Origin: Pontederia crassipes
Taxonomy: Eukaryota > Streptophyta > Magnoliopsida > Commelinales > Pontederiaceae
Direction: 5' to 3'
DNA: 64,000 bases
Assembly (NCBI GenBank): GCA_030549335.1
Contig: JAUKPH010000026.1
Coordinates: 2,418,001 to 2,482,000 of the forward strand
Within the stretch, counting starts at the first letter, position 1. Every line of letters starts with the position of its first letter. Positions 1 to 12,145 of this stretch are shown here, in pieces. Made by a program: the position numbers and the translations under genes. Below the pieces are notes generated by a model. That model saw nothing but the letters and a program-made list of their open reading frames with translations, did not search any database and was not told the DNA's origin.

Positions 1-1627
1 CTTTTTTCCTATGAAACATCCATTTGAAAACAAATAGCATAGCCTTCTAGGTTTTGATAAATTCAAGTGTAAATGAATGGCATAAGTTTTAATATTTTTT
101 CGTTGTAAATGACATGGTATCAAAATTCTTCATATAAGAACTACATCATAGTAGCATATTCACAATTTTAACATTTAATCCATGGCCAAGATAAATGTTC
201 CGCTTCGTGTGAGATTCACACAAATATTTAACTTTTTTCTCATAAGCGATAGATAAGTTGTAATAGATCTTTCCCATGCTTTCTAAAACATATTATTTTT
301 TAAGAAATAGAAATATTATCTATTAAAAATCACATAAATCCGTGATACAACAAAAAGATAGTTCCAGAGGAAGAAATTTTCTTAAAAAGTGTCATTTACA
401 ATCAAATGACCAAAGTTTGCCAAAAAAATATCGATTGATTGGTTGGCCTCTTATAAACACGTTTCAGCTTCCAATCACTAAATTTAGCCAAAAAGTTTTC
501 AATATCCAAAATCATATTCTAAATGTGCCAAGGTCGTCTGCTATACTTAAAAATAAGTTGCACTAACACCTTTGAGTCTAGGTTTCAATGTGCGCCCTTC
601 TATATGGTGTATACCCCAGCTGCCATGCCTTCCAGATACCAACGAGCAACCCCCCAAGTCTCAAGTTTCAGGATCGAGTAAACCACTCTCTTGAGTGTCA
701 TGTAGTAATGAAAGAACCATTAAGTAATCGAATTAGAAAGTCAACACCCACGACTCGTCCCCCGCGATGAGAAATCTATCCGAGTTGATTTTAACTCGAT
801 TGTGAGTCGGAGGCTCCCATCGGACCCAACGCGGGTCATGGGGTGGTGTGTCGTAGTCATTATATTCAATCATCACCTTTTCCCAAATCATCAAAATAGT
901 TGTCTACCGTTAGGCATGGAAGTGAATATCATTTCTCATACTTCAAATCGCCCAAAGAAATAAGTAGGAAGAGAGCAATTTCACTCTGGAGCAATGGTCT
1001 GTTAAGAAGCTCATTTTCCTTTTCCTCTTAACGTTTTCCTTTCATATTTCAATTTAACTTACATCCTCTCTTCTAATTTATTCCTTTTCATATTTAATAT
1101 TTCTTTCTTTTGCTTTTTTTTCTAAGAAGATGCCACCTTCTTCTTTCTTTTTCCATTAGAAAATAGAAACTGACTTAAACTTGATTGGCTAACTTAAGTA
1201 GCTTTTATGGTTTGAAATGATCGAAAATGAGAGATCTGATCCTATTTTAAGATATAAATTGAAATAAAAATATTAAAAAAAACTTATTATGTTTTTTTGG
1301 TATTATCTTCGTGGAGCTTCAGGTATAAAAAAGATAATGATTTCAAAAAGGAACTAATGAAAGTGTAACATCCTTTATGTGTAATCTGGTACGACCTCCT
1401 AATATGGGCCGTTTGTTTCAAGTTTATGGTCCAAATTAAATCGTGTGATTCCCTCCTCCTCCCCTTGTAGCGTCGCCGCCGCCGTCGGTACCCCACCTCT
1501 GCAACCCTCTTTCTCCCCTCCGAGCGCCACCCACGTGTTCGTCCCTGTCCCCTGTGAGTGCCGACACCTCGACCGACTCCCTTCAACACCGGTAGCTTGA
1601 CCCCCTACGAGCTTTGGCACCCGAATG
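1..1627. other. AT-rich flank, no gene supported
   Basis: No ORF here looks like a known protein; the longest open frames are short and low in complexity. The last 200 bases (about 1440-1627) switch abruptly to a GC-rich, codon-like composition. They are continuous with the GC-rich block at 6859-7237 once the gypsy element at 1628-6858 is removed, so they are probably the left part of a host sequence split by transposons. Confidence 0.5.
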
Positions 1628-1979
1628 TGATAGGATTCTATTACCTAGTAATAGTAGGACTAATTTATTTCCTTTAATTAGAATTAGTTATTTACTTTCT
1701 AATTTGATGACCTAGTTTGATTAGCACTTTAGTTATTTACTTCCTAGTTTGATTAGCACTCTTTTTTTTATTATTTCTAGTTGTACTAGGACTTGTTTGG
1801 GTTATCCTATAAATAGGGCCCCTTGGAATTCTTTTTAATCATATATGAGAATACAACTTCTTTTGATAATTACTTAGAGCAAGTATCTTGGAGACTTGAC
1901 CCCCTCGAAATGGTTTATTGGAGGCTTGATCCCCTCGAAGTGATATAATTAGGATCCTAGTTGGACTACGAACCTAACA
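1628..1979 (+). repeat. 5' LTR of the gypsy element
   Basis: It matches 6509-6858 over its whole length with scattered substitutions. It contains a TATA box, TATAAATAG at 1808-1816, repeated at the equivalent place in the 3' LTR (as TGTAAATAG). The LTR ends at AACA before a weak primer-binding site. Confidence 0.9.
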
Positions 1980-1996
1980 ATTGGTACAGAGTTGTT
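1980..1996 (+). other. Degenerate primer-binding site
   Basis: The bases just after the 5' LTR read ATTGGTACAGAGTTG, resembling the initiator-tRNA-Met complement (TGGTATCAGAGC) with several changes. Its position next to the LTR supports the call; the sequence alone would not. Confidence 0.5.
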
Positions 1997-2169
1997 CGAT
2001 TTTCATCGAACAATTGTGACATCTCGAGTTTGGACCAATAACCTAGTTATCTTCGTCTTCCGCTGCAACCTATCGCATTCGTTGCTACCACTATATCGCC
2101 ATCACCGTCGCATGTGATCTATCGCATCAAGAAGATTTATGCCCTTAACTCGACATTAGAAATTCAAGC

Positions 2170-3931
2170 TCGGCATAGCAAACTTACGGGAATATTCCAT
2201 GGCCTCTCAAGGATCATCCAACTCAAAGAATGCGTCACTGCTCAAATGTATGACTCAACTTGAGGAACACATCAGACGACTAGAACTATAACAAAGCAAT
2301 GGGAATAGCAACAATACTCCATGTTCTTCACGAGGCAAATAACACGAAGATGATGAATAAATTGATCAATCTGCGCAAACCCTTCGTATGAGAGCAGAAT
2401 TTTCACGGTGGGATGAAAATGATTCTATGGGATGGATTTCTCGGCCAGAGAAATATTTCAGATATCAACGCACCCCGAAAACATCCAAGGTGGAGCTTGC
2501 TCCCATTAGTGTGATGCTATTCAATGGTTCGATTTGTTAGAAATGAGACATGAAAAATTATCATGGGAAACCTTTTCCATGAAGTTGTTAGCATGGTTCG
2601 GACCTCCAAAATTCGAAAACGTACATGGGGAGCAGCCAAAAAATCAGCAAACTACTTCCATATTAGAGTATCAAAATCGATTTGAGCGATTGTCAAATCG
2701 CGCGAGAGAATAGAGTGAACGTCAATTAGTTGGAACCTTTGTTGAAGGCCTCTTTTCAGACATTCGGCGTGAAGTAAAAGCTCAATGACCTGCCACTATG
2801 GTTGCTACTATCACTTTTGCTCGAGTGGAAGAAGAACGTCTGAATGATGAGAGGCGCCGATCAAATCAAAATTTTAGCAAGCCACTGAGAAATAGTAGTG
2901 CGACAATATATCTGCCCAAAGTTGAAGGTACTAATTTTTCATCTTCTTCTTCTAAAACTTCTACAAAAAAATTATCTCAACAGGATATAAAAGAGCACGC
3001 AATTAAAGGTCTATGCTTTCATTGTGATGAAAAATGGCAAAGAGGACACGTCTGCAGAAAAGGTCAATTGATAGTCATTCAATCTATTATGGAACCAAAA
3101 GATTGCGAAGATTCTTGTGACGTTGCCGAGGAAGAAGAATCGGATGAGAAAAATATACTCGTTGAATCTTCAGTACATTCCTTGGCAGGATAGGCTAACC
3201 CTCAAATAATGAAAGTCGATAGACTTTTAAAAAAGCAACATATTATTGTTTTAATTGACATTGGGAGCACGAATAACTTTCTTGAAGTTAAGTTGGCTAA
3301 GAGTTTGGGACTATCAATTCAACCTTGTACAAGATTTGATGTCAAACTTGCCGACGGACAGATATTATCACGTGACAACAAATGCTCTCATGTTAGGCTC
3401 ACTTTACAAGGGCAGGTAATATTCGTGGATCTATATCTTTTATCTATTGATGATTACGAAGTTGTGCTCGGTGTTGAGTGGTTACGTACCTTGGGAGAAA
3501 TCACTTGGGACTTCTCAAAATTAATAATGAAATTTGAATTGGAAGTCCAAAATTTGATATTAAAAGGAAAACGTTGCAAGGTCAATTCTATATCAAATCA
3601 TCGCATGGAAAAAAATACTTCGAAAGGAAAAAAGATGTTACATTGTTCAACTCCAACTTATGGGAGTACACATTCACCATCAACTATTGAGAATGGACTT
3701 GAGCCTTTGCTTTTAGAATTTTCAAATATATTTGCAGAACCGGAAGTGCTGCCACCTCAACGATCACATGATCATCGAACACCCCTCTTATCAGGCTCTT
3801 CTCCGACTAATGTTCGACCACATCGCTATCCTCATTTTCAAAAGGCTGAAATTGAAAAAATAGTTCAAGAAATGTTTGAAGTAGAATTCGTCCTAGTGTT
3901 AGTCCTTATTCTTCTCCGGTGTTATTGGTAA
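2170..3931 (+). pseudogene. Gypsy gag and protease, broken
   Basis: The gag part is recognisable from about 2200 to 3190 despite stops. Its zinc knuckle near 3015-3055 has the C-x2-C ... GH-x-C layout common in plant chromoviruses. The protease follows in a new open frame from 3209: the catalytic triplet reads D-I-G-S (usually D-S/T-G), and the downstream VLGVEWL motif typical of gypsy proteases is present. The changed triplet and the break between gag and protease indicate loss of function. Confidence 0.8.
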
Positions 3932-3939
3932 AAAAAAAG

Positions 3940-6480
3940 ATGGTTCCTGGCATATGTGTGTGGATTATAGAGCTCTTAATAAAGTCAATATCAAGGACAA
4001 ATATCCTATTCTAGTGGTCGATGAGTTACTAGATGAACTTGGAGGTGCAAAGTTATACACTAAACTCGACTTACATTCTGGGTATCATCAAATTCGAGTG
4101 CATGAAGTCGATGTGCAAAAAATTGTTTTTCGAACTCACGATGGACATTATGAGTTTTTGGTCATGCCCTTCGGGTTAACTAATGCTCCATCCACTTTTC
4201 AGAGCTTGATGAATGATATCTTTCGAACATACTTACGAAAATTTGTGCTAATATTCTTTGATGATATCCTCATTTATAGTTCATCTTTGCAGGAGCACCT
4301 ATCTCATTTGAAGATAATTTTTACTATACTTCGTGAGCATAAACTATTTGTTAAAAAATCTAAATACAATTTTGGTCAACCGCAAGTAGAGAACCTTGGT
4401 CATATTGTCTCTTATGAGGGAGTTTCAGTGGATCAATCTAAAATTCAAGTAATGATTGAGTGGCACGTTCCTCCTACAGTTAAAGCATTTAGTGGATTCT
4501 TGGGCTTAACAGGATACTATCATAAGTTTGTTAAGAATTATGGTAAGATAAGTTCACCACTGACATCTTTGCTGAAAAATGATTCCTTCGAGTGGAATGA
4601 TGATGAAAAAAGGGCTTTTGATCAACTTAAGCTTGCTATGTCCACAACCCCAGTCCTAGCTTTGCCAAATTTTAATAAATTATTCACATTGAATCTAATG
4701 CTTCAGGAATCGGGATTGGTGCTGTGTTGATGCAAGAAGGTCGACCAATTGCATATACTAGCAAGGCTCTAGCAAAAACAGATCTCAGTTAATCTGTGTA
4801 TGATAAAGAGATGCTTGCCATTATTCATGCTGTCTCTAAATTGAGACCTTACTTAATTGGTCATCGATTTCATATTCGTACAGATCATAGTAGTTTAAAA
4901 CATATCTTGGAGCAAAGAATCACTTCTATGCTGCAACAAAAGTGGCTCTTTAAATTATCGGGATATGATTATGAGATTACTTATAAAAGAAAAACTGAAA
5001 ATCTTGTGACTAATGCTCTCTCTCTCGTCTTCTTGAGCATGGAACCTTATCTGCTATATCTATTTTGTCCACTGCCCTTCTGGATTCTATTTGTCAAGAA
5101 TGGCATGAGGATGAAGACCTTAATTCAAAGGTTACAAGATGAACCTCTTTCAGTTTCACCGTATTCTTGACACTCCAGAAATCTTCTATACGAAGGTAGA
5201 ATGGTTTTAGTGTCAAACTTCGCTCATAAGTTAACCTTATTAAAGGAATTTCATGGTTCTCCAATGGCTAGGCATTCTGGTGTACTTCGCACATATAAGC
5301 GCATTTTTTGAGAATTCTATTGGACAGGCATGAAAAATGACATCAAGAAATTTGTTGCTGAATGTGATGTTTGTCAGTGTCATATGGGGGAAACAATTGC
5401 AAGTTCAGGATTATTGCAGCCACTTCCAATTCCTTTTGAAGCATGGGTAGATATATCTATGGCTTTCATTGAGAGTTTACCCTCTTCGCATGGAAAAACT
5501 ACAATATTTGTGGTGGTGGATTGTCTTAATAAGTATGTCCACTTTCGTACCATGTCTCATTCATATACGACGGTTACTGTTGGTAATATTTTTGTTGAAA
5601 ATGTTGTCAAATTGCATGGGATGCCATGATCAATCGTAAGTGATAGAGACAAAGTCTTCACTGGTCAATTTTGAAAGGAACTTTGTCGTTTATAACAAAC
5701 TCAGTTGACAATGAGCACCGCTTATTATCCTCAAGCGGATGGACAAATTAAAGTTGTCAATAAATGTTTGGAATCTTATCTTCGTTGTTTCTCAAGTGAT
5801 AAATTAAAAAATTGAGTAAAGTGACTTCCTTGGACAGAGTGGTGGTACAATACAACTTTTCACTTTTCAAAAAAACTTACTCATTTTGAAGCTATGTATG
5901 GATATCCTCCTCCCACTATTGCTCAATATTCAACAGGTGCTACTACTGTTAATGTTGTGGATATTGAATTACGTGATCGAGATCAAGTACTAAAGCTATT
6001 AAAGAATAATCTTACTAGTGCTCAAAGTGAACTGAGAAGAAATTTCAAGTTGGAGACTTAGTTTATTTATGTCTGCAGCCATATAAACAATTTTTGTTGT
6101 TGTTCGGAGTTCAATGAAATTAGCACATCGATTTTATTGGCCTTATAAAGTTTTGGAGAGAATTGTGCCAGTAGCTTATCGTCTTGATCTATTTTTAACA
6201 TCTCGTATTCATCCAGTGTTTCATGTTTTTTGTCTTAAGAAGAAGCTTGGGAATAATGTTTCTGTGCTACATCATCTTCCTGAATTGGATTCAGATGGCA
6301 ATGTTCGTGCAATATCTGAAATGGTTTTGAAGCATCGTCTTATTCAACAAAAGAATCATGCAGTTACTAAATGGTTGATTAAATGAGAGAAATTTGCTAG
6401 TTGAAGATGCTACTTGGGAACCTTATCAATTTATGCAAAGAAGGTTTCATGAGTTTGTTGTTGCTCAGCCTTGCCTTGAG
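3940..6480 (+). pseudogene. Gypsy RT, RNase H, integrase and chromodomain, broken
   Basis: RT is clear in 3954-4730: [33 protein letters not shown] and the catalytic FDDIL box. RNase H follows (4700-5050; YDKEMLAI, TDHSSLKHI). Integrase shows a Cys pair near 5370 (CDVCQ), WVDISMAF and the DRDKVF region near 5640, interrupted by stops at about 5629 and 5672. A chromodomain-like tail near 6370-6450 contains ATWEP. At least six frame breaks separate these domains. A purine-rich tract (6494-6508) precedes the 3' LTR. Confidence 0.85.
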
Positions 6481-6493
6481 GACAAGGCTAATT

Positions 6494-6508
6494 TAAAGGA
6501 GGCGGGAA
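6494..6508 (+). other. Polypurine tract
   Basis: The sequence TAAAGGAGGCGGGAA lies immediately before the 3' LTR. It is purine-rich and in the position where plus-strand DNA synthesis is primed in LTR retrotransposons. Confidence 0.75.
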
Positions 6509-6858
6509 TGATGGGATCCTATTACCTAGTAATAGTAGGACTAGTTTATTTCCTTTAATTAGAATTAGTTATTTACTTCCTAATTTGATGGTCTAGTTTA
6601 ATTAACACTCTACTTATTTACTTCCTAGTTTGATTAGCACTCTTTTTCTTTTATTTTTAGTTCTATTAGAACTTGTTTGGGTTACCCTGTAAATAGGACC
6701 CCTTGGAACTCTTTTTAATCATATATGAGAATACAACTTCTTTTGATAATTTCTTAGAGCAAGTATCTTGAAGGTTTGACCCCCTCGAGTGATATATTGG
6801 AGATTTGATCCCCTCGAAGTGATCTAATTAAGATCCTCGTTGGACTAGGAACCTAACA
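6509..6858 (+). repeat. 3' LTR of the gypsy element
   Basis: It matches the 5' LTR (1628-1979) with substitutions spread along it, so the insertion is not recent. It starts TGATGGGATCC and ends CCTAACA. Confidence 0.9.
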
Positions 6859-7237
6859 GAACGACAGCATTTCGATAATCAGGACTCTACCATCGCTCGC
6901 GATGTCGGAGTAGAAGCGCATCATAGTGCCCATGCATCCAGCCCCCCAGGTCGAGGTCAAAGGTGTAGGTGTCACGACCATAATCGACCCTGATATTGAG
7001 AGTGAGCAACTTCGGTGGCTAAGATTGCAACGATGGAAATGGGTGCAAGTAGGGATCGAGCGATTGCGCGAGGTAGCGATCAAAAGCTCGCAGAGGTCGG
7101 AGTTAGGCGCTCGGGGCGTGGGGGATCATAGTCGGGTGCTTTTTTCGGAGGTGAGGAGGAGGTTGCAGGGGAATGAATTTCGGTGGCGACGGCGGTGACA
7201 CTCGAGGGGGAGGAGGAGGTTACATAGGGATGGGTTC
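6859..7237. other. GC-rich host segment between two retrotransposons
   Basis: This block is codon-like in composition and open for 76-90 residues in several frames on both strands, but I recognise no family. It is bounded by the gypsy target duplication on the left and by the copia target duplication (GGTTC, 7233-7237) on the right. Removing both elements joins 1440-1627, 6859-7237 and 12146-12200 into one GC-rich stretch of roughly 600 bp. It could be an old gene or a GC-rich promoter region. Confidence 0.5.
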
Positions 7238-7673
7238 TGTTACGAAAAACGGGGAGAAGGATCGCACGAAATACAGAAGAACACGAAGAGGAAAAACGGT
7301 GGCGGCTCTTTGTTATGGAATAATGATGATTACAAGGGATGGGTCTCGGTCTAGACCCCTAGGGAGTTTGTATAGGCACTCCCTTTGACAGATGATAGGA
7401 ATTACATACGGACTGGGACTCTAAATAAATCCCCTGAAAATAGGACACCTATCTCGTGATAAGGAAATAAATCAAATCCGAATCACAAACAGAATACCCC
7501 TAAAAAATTTCGCTCAGGGGGCTCCGCCCCTTGCAACCCCCGCAGGGGGGATCCCCCCCTTGACCCCCCACAGGCTCGCTGACCGGGCAGCGAGACCCCC
7601 GTAGGGGAATTCTGCTGAAGCGCCTGACTATGTAGGGGGATCAACTGAGTTCAGATTCAAGGCATTATTAACA
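7238..7673 (-). repeat. Copia LTR (3' LTR of the minus-strand element)
   Basis: A 436-bp LTR almost identical to 11709-12145. It contains a compact GC-rich cluster of inverted repeats at 7517-7607 (listed separately). The polypurine tract lies next to it on the internal side. Confidence 0.93.
7517..7607. repeat. Cluster of four GC-rich inverted repeats in the copia LTR
   Basis: Within 91 bp there are four potential hairpins: GGGGGCTCCGCCCC (7517-7530), GGGGGGATCCCCCC (7545-7558), CTCGCTG/CAGCGAG with a 6-base loop (7575-7594), and CCCCC/GGGG around GTA (7596-7607). The surrounding LTR is AT-richer. The same cluster occurs in the other LTR near 11986-12079. Its function is not known from the sequence. 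Confidence 0.8.
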
Positions 7674-7674
7674 A

Positions 7675-7688
7675 ATCTCCACCTTGAC
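7675..7688 (-). other. Polypurine tract of the copia element
   Basis: On the minus strand the bases next to the 3' LTR read AAGGTGGAGATT, a typical copia polypurine tract. Confidence 0.8.
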
Positions 7689-7748
7689 TTGAATCATCTT
7701 CAGAGTACAAAAGCACACCACGCCGCCGCCAGTCTCATCTTGAAGCTA

Positions 7749-10700
7749 TTACCAAGTATTTATGTTAAGCAACTCCAAACAATGTTGGAACTTGCCATAA
7801 GGAACAGATTTGGTGAACATATCAGCTGGATTGTCTTCAGTGCCAATCTTCTTCACCTTGATCCTCTTCTCAGTGCGGATGAAGTGATATCTGACATCAA
7901 TGTGTTTGGTTCTTTCATGATGTACTTGATCATTGGCTAAACATATTGCACTCAGACTGTCACAGTGCACTATAGCCTGCTCCTGATGTAATCCGAGATC
8001 TCCAACTAAGCCTTTTAACCAGATGCCTTCCTTGGCAGCTTCCGTCAGTGCCATGTATTCAGCCTCTGTGGTGGACAATGTAACTGATGGCTGAAGTGTA
8101 GCCTTCCAACTAATAACTGAACTGCCCAAAGTGAAGACATAGCCTGTCATAGATCGCCTTCCATCAACATCTCCAGCATAATCTGAATCTGAGTACCCTG
8201 CAATCAAACACTCTTTATCACTTCTGTAGATGAGGTCAATATCAGATGTTCCTCTCAGATATCGAAAAATTCGCTTCACTGCTTGCCAGTGCTCCTTTCC
8301 TGGATCGCTCATGAACCTGCTGACAACACTGACTGCATGAGCAATGTCTGGTCTTGTGCAAACCATGGCATACATCAGACTTCCAACTGCACTAGCATAT
8401 GAAACCCGAGACATGTACTCCTTTTCTGCATCTGACTTTGGTGCGAAGGCAACAGAAAGATGAACATTTGCAGTTGATGGAGTATTCAAAGGCTTCGCTC
8501 CAGACATTCCAAACCTGGATAAAATCTTCTCAATATAACTTTTCTGAGATAAGAAGAGTTTACCCTATGCGCGATCCCTTAGAATTTCCATCCCCAGAAT
8601 CTTCTGTGCTGCACCAAGATCTTTCATATCGAATTCTGCACTGAGGAGCTTCTTCAGATTTTGAATGTCTGCCATGTCTCTGGCAGCAATAAGCATATCA
8701 TCAACATACAAGAGCAGATAGATGGTGGAGCCATCCTTCACCTTCTTGTGATATACACAGCAATCATAGGGACTTCGACTGAATCCCTTACTGATCATGA
8801 AGTTGTCGAACCTCTTATACCATTGTCTGGGAGACTGCTTCAAGCCATACAGAGATTTCTTCATACTACAAACTTGATTCTCCTTTTCATGAATGGAGAA
8901 TCCCTCTGGTTGGCTCATAAGAATATCTTCTTCAAGTTCTCCATGGAGGAAAGCAGTCTTCACATCTAGTTCCTCGAGCTCTAGATTCTGTTGTGCTACA
9001 AGAGCAAGTAACACCCTGATAGAAGTATGTCTGACAACAGGTGAGAATATCTCATTGTAGTCCACACCTTCTTTCTGACTATAACCTTTAGCAACCAGTC
9101 GTGCTTTATATCTCGTGCCTTCAACTCCCGGAATTCCTGCTTTCTTCTTGAAGATCCATTTACAGCCAACAGTCTTCCTGCCTTTAGGCAACTTGACCAG
9201 CTCCCACGTCTGATTCTTGTGAAGAGATTCCATCTCCTCACCCATAGCAGCGATCCACTGTTCAGATTCGGCACATGTGATGGCATCCCTATAAGAGGAC
9301 GGCTCCAGGGACTCCACCTCTTCAGCTACCTGTAGTGCATAAGCAACCATGTCCTCGAAACCATATCGCTTAGTAGGACCCACTTCTCTGCGAGGACGTC
9401 TAGCAGCAATTGACTCCTCTTCAGGTTGCTCATCAGATTCTTCACCTTCTGGTTCTGCTTCTTGATGTGATCCTTCAGCATCATCCTCAGTTGGAGTGAT
9501 TTCAACCTCCACCTGTTTACTGACACTCTCTTCAGCCTCCACCTTCAACTGAAGCATTGATGCTTCATCAAAGGTCACGCTTCTGCTGTGGATGACTTTG
9601 TGTTCTGAAGGGGACCAGATTATGTAGCCCTTCACTCCTGCACCATATCCCATGAACACCCCTTCTTTGGCCCTTGGCTCCAATTTCCCTTCACTGACTT
9701 GATAGTATGCTGGACAACCAAAAACTTTCAGACAAGTATAATCAGCAGAATTTCCTGACCATACCTCAGTTGGAGTCTTGAGATCAATCGCAGTTGCCGG
9801 ACTTCGATTCACCAAGTAGCAAGCTGTGTTAACAGCTTCAGCCCAGAATGTCCTATTTAGGCCAACGTTAGAGAGCATGCACCTTGCCCTCTCCAGAAGT
9901 GTCATGTTCATTCGTTCTGCAACTCCATTCTGCTGTGGAGTATCCCTGACTGTGCGATGCCTGGCAATGCCTTCATCTTTGCAGAACTGATCGAATTCAG
10001 CAGAACATAATTCCAAACCATTGTCAGTGCGAAGACGCTTCACTTTCTTCGACGTCTGATTTTCCACCAGAACCTTCCACTGTTTGAAGGCCTTGAAGGA
10101 CTCACTTTTGTGTTTCATCATGAATACCCAAGTCATCCTCGAGTAGTCATCAATCACAGATAGGAAGTACCTCGCACCTCCTAATGATGGAACACGAGAG
10201 GGACCCCAACAATCGGCGTGGATGTAGTCAAGTGTCGCCTTCGTCCTGTGCACTGCCTTGCCAAACTGAGACCTTCGATGTTTGCCGAATACGCAGTGCT
10301 TGCAGAAGTTGATTTCAGATATCTTCTTCTCCCCTAGAAGACCTCGTTTGCTGAGGATATTTATCCCGTTCTGACTCATATGCCCAAGCCGCATGTGCCA
10401 CAGCCTGGACCTATCTGATTCGGATGAACTAGCCACTGCAGCAACGCCAGAGACTATCTTGCCTTGTAATACATACAAGGACTTCTGTCTGACTCCCTTC
10501 AGAACCGTAGCATCACCTTTTATGACCGTGAGGATGCCTCCAGCAGCATTGATCTGACACCCTTTAGAGTCGAGGACTCCAAGTGATATCAAATTCTTTT
10601 TCAGTTGCGGAACATGGCGGACATCTGTCAGCGTCCTCACAAGATTGTCATGAGTCCTGATCTGCACAGAACCGATCCCAACTATCTGACAGGCCGCATC

Positions 10701-11657
10701 GTTGCCCATGATGACGTTTCCACCATCAATCTTCTGATAAGTTGAGAACCATTCTTTATTCGGAGTCATATGATAGGAACACCCCGAATCCAGAACTCAA
10801 CTATCCGCCAGACATCCTTGATCAGAAGCAGCCAGAACCAAATCATCTTCGGAATTTCCTGTTTCATGTGCCACCGCAGCGACAGGGGCCTTCTTCTTCT
10901 TCGGACAATCCTTCTTCCAATGACCTGGTTCCTTGCAGTAATTACATATATCTTTCGCAGTGATTTTCTTCTTCTTCGACTTGGATTTCTTTGAATTCGA
11001 GGACTGCCCCTTCTCTACGGTCGATATCAAACTCGCGGCCTGAGTCTCTGCAGAATTTCCAGATGCCCTATGTCGAAGTTCACGAGTATGGAGACTCGAT
11101 CTTACTTCTTCCAGACTTATAGTTTCCTTCCCGATAATCATAGATTGAACGAAATTTTCGTATGATGGAGGAAGCGAAACTAACAGAATTAGGGCAGCAT
11201 CTTCATCCTCGATCTTAACATCGATATTTCTGAGTTCCATCAACAAAAAATTTAACTGATCAAGATGTTCCTTCAGAGGGGTACCTTCCTGCATGCGGAG
11301 AGAGAACAGACGTTGCTTCAACAGCAACTTGTTGGTGAGAGATTTCGTCATATATAGACTCTCGAGTCTCAACCACAGATCGGCCGCTTTTTCTTCATCT
11401 GCGACCTCGATTATCACCTCATCCGCCAGACACAACAGGATCATCGAGTGCGCCTTCTCCTCCTGTGCCGCCAAAGTTGCGAGGTCGATCTCCTTTTCTT
11501 TGCCTTTCGAGTCTTCCTCCTTTGGCTTGTTCTTCGACACGTTTGAGAGCGGCGCCCAGACTCCTTGTTGCTTCAAAAGCGCCTGCATCTTGATCTGCCA
11601 CAATCCGAAACTATTTCTGCCGTTGAACTTCTCCACGCTCACGTTGTGCGACGCCAT
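7749..11657 (-). pseudogene. Copia gag-pol polyprotein with two nonsense codons
   Basis: One frame of 1,303 codons from the ATG at 11657 (MASHNVSVEKFNG) to the stop at 7749. In order: gag; zinc knuckle C-x2-C-x4-H-x4-C near 10905-10950 (CNYCKEPGHWKKDC); protease with an intact D-S-G triplet near 10780; integrase with an HHCC-type finger (near 10300-10400) and the D...D...E core (SVIDDYSR, RTDNGLEL, QQNGVAERMN); RT (KTAFLHG, YGLKQSPRQWY, LYVDDML); RNase H ([15 protein letters not shown]). The frame is broken only by a TGA just before the protease (near 10795) and a TAG in RT (near 8564). The second family copy (26039-29846) has a sense CAG at the latter site, so both look like single-base nonsense changes. 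Confidence 0.92.
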
Positions 11658-11692
11658 CTCCCTGCTGATCGAGAATCGTTGACAAACCCTAA

Positions 11693-11705
11693 GGCTCTGA
11701 TACCA
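11693..11705 (-). other. Primer-binding site, tRNA-Met(i)
   Basis: On the minus strand the site reads TGGTATCAGAGCC, the classical complement of the initiator tRNA-Met 3' end, three bases from the LTR end. Confidence 0.9.
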
Positions 11706-11708
11706 GTT

Positions 11709-12145
11709 TGTTACGAAAAACGGGGAGAAGGATCGCACGAAATACAGAAGAACACGAAGAGGAAAAACGGCGGCGGCTCTTTGTTATGGAATAATGATGA
11801 TTACAAGGGATGGGTCTCGGTCTAGACCCCTAGGGAGTTTATATAGGCACTCCCTTTGACAGATGATAGGAATTACATACGGACTGAGACTCTAAATAAA
11901 TTCCCTGAAAATAGGACACCTATCTCGTGATAATGAAATAAATCAAATCCGAATCACAAACAGAATACCCCTAAAAATTTTCGCTCAGGGGGCTCCGCCC
12001 CCTTGCAACCCCCGCAGGGGGATCCCCCCCTTGACCCCCCACAGGCTCGCTGACCGGGCAACGAGACCCCCGTAGAGGAATTCTGCTGAAGCGCCTGACT
12101 ATGTAGGGGGGATCAACTGGGTTCAGATTCAAGGCATTATTAACA
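11709..12145 (-). repeat. Copia LTR (5' LTR of the minus-strand element)
   Basis: A 437-bp partner of 7238-7673, ending at TTAACA next to the GGTTC duplication. High similarity to its partner points to a recent insertion. Confidence 0.93.

Larger units (their letters stand above)
1628..6858 (+). mobile_element. Ty3/gypsy chromovirus, complete but decayed
   Basis: A full-length LTR retrotransposon with two LTRs of about 350 bp (1628-1979 and 6509-6858), both starting TGAT and ending AACA. The flanks read GAATG (1623-1627) and GAACG (6859-6863), a 5-bp target duplication with one mismatch. Between the LTRs, in the canonical gypsy order, lie gag with a zinc knuckle, protease, RT, RNase H, integrase and a chromodomain-like tail, all on the plus strand. 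Many stops and frameshifts break the coding region, so it cannot move on its own. The zinc-knuckle spacing and the chromodomain place it among plant chromoviruses; the exact clade is not decided. Confidence 0.92.
7238..12145 (-). mobile_element. Ty1/copia retrotransposon, nearly intact
   Basis: A 4.9-kb element in reverse orientation. The LTRs (7238-7673 and 11709-12145) begin TGTTACGAAAAACGG and end in ATTAACA, and differ at only about nine bases by eye. GGTTC flanks both sides exactly (7233-7237 and 12146-12150). A perfect initiator-tRNA-Met primer-binding site and a polypurine tract are present. One long coding region covers gag, protease, integrase, RT and RNase H in the copia order. The C-terminal residues resemble the Tork (Tnt1-like) lineage. 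Only two nonsense codons were found, so it is a fairly young insertion. Confidence 0.95.

Noticed and set aside
588..770. Small open frame near the left end
   Set aside because: Short, no family resemblance, no supporting context.
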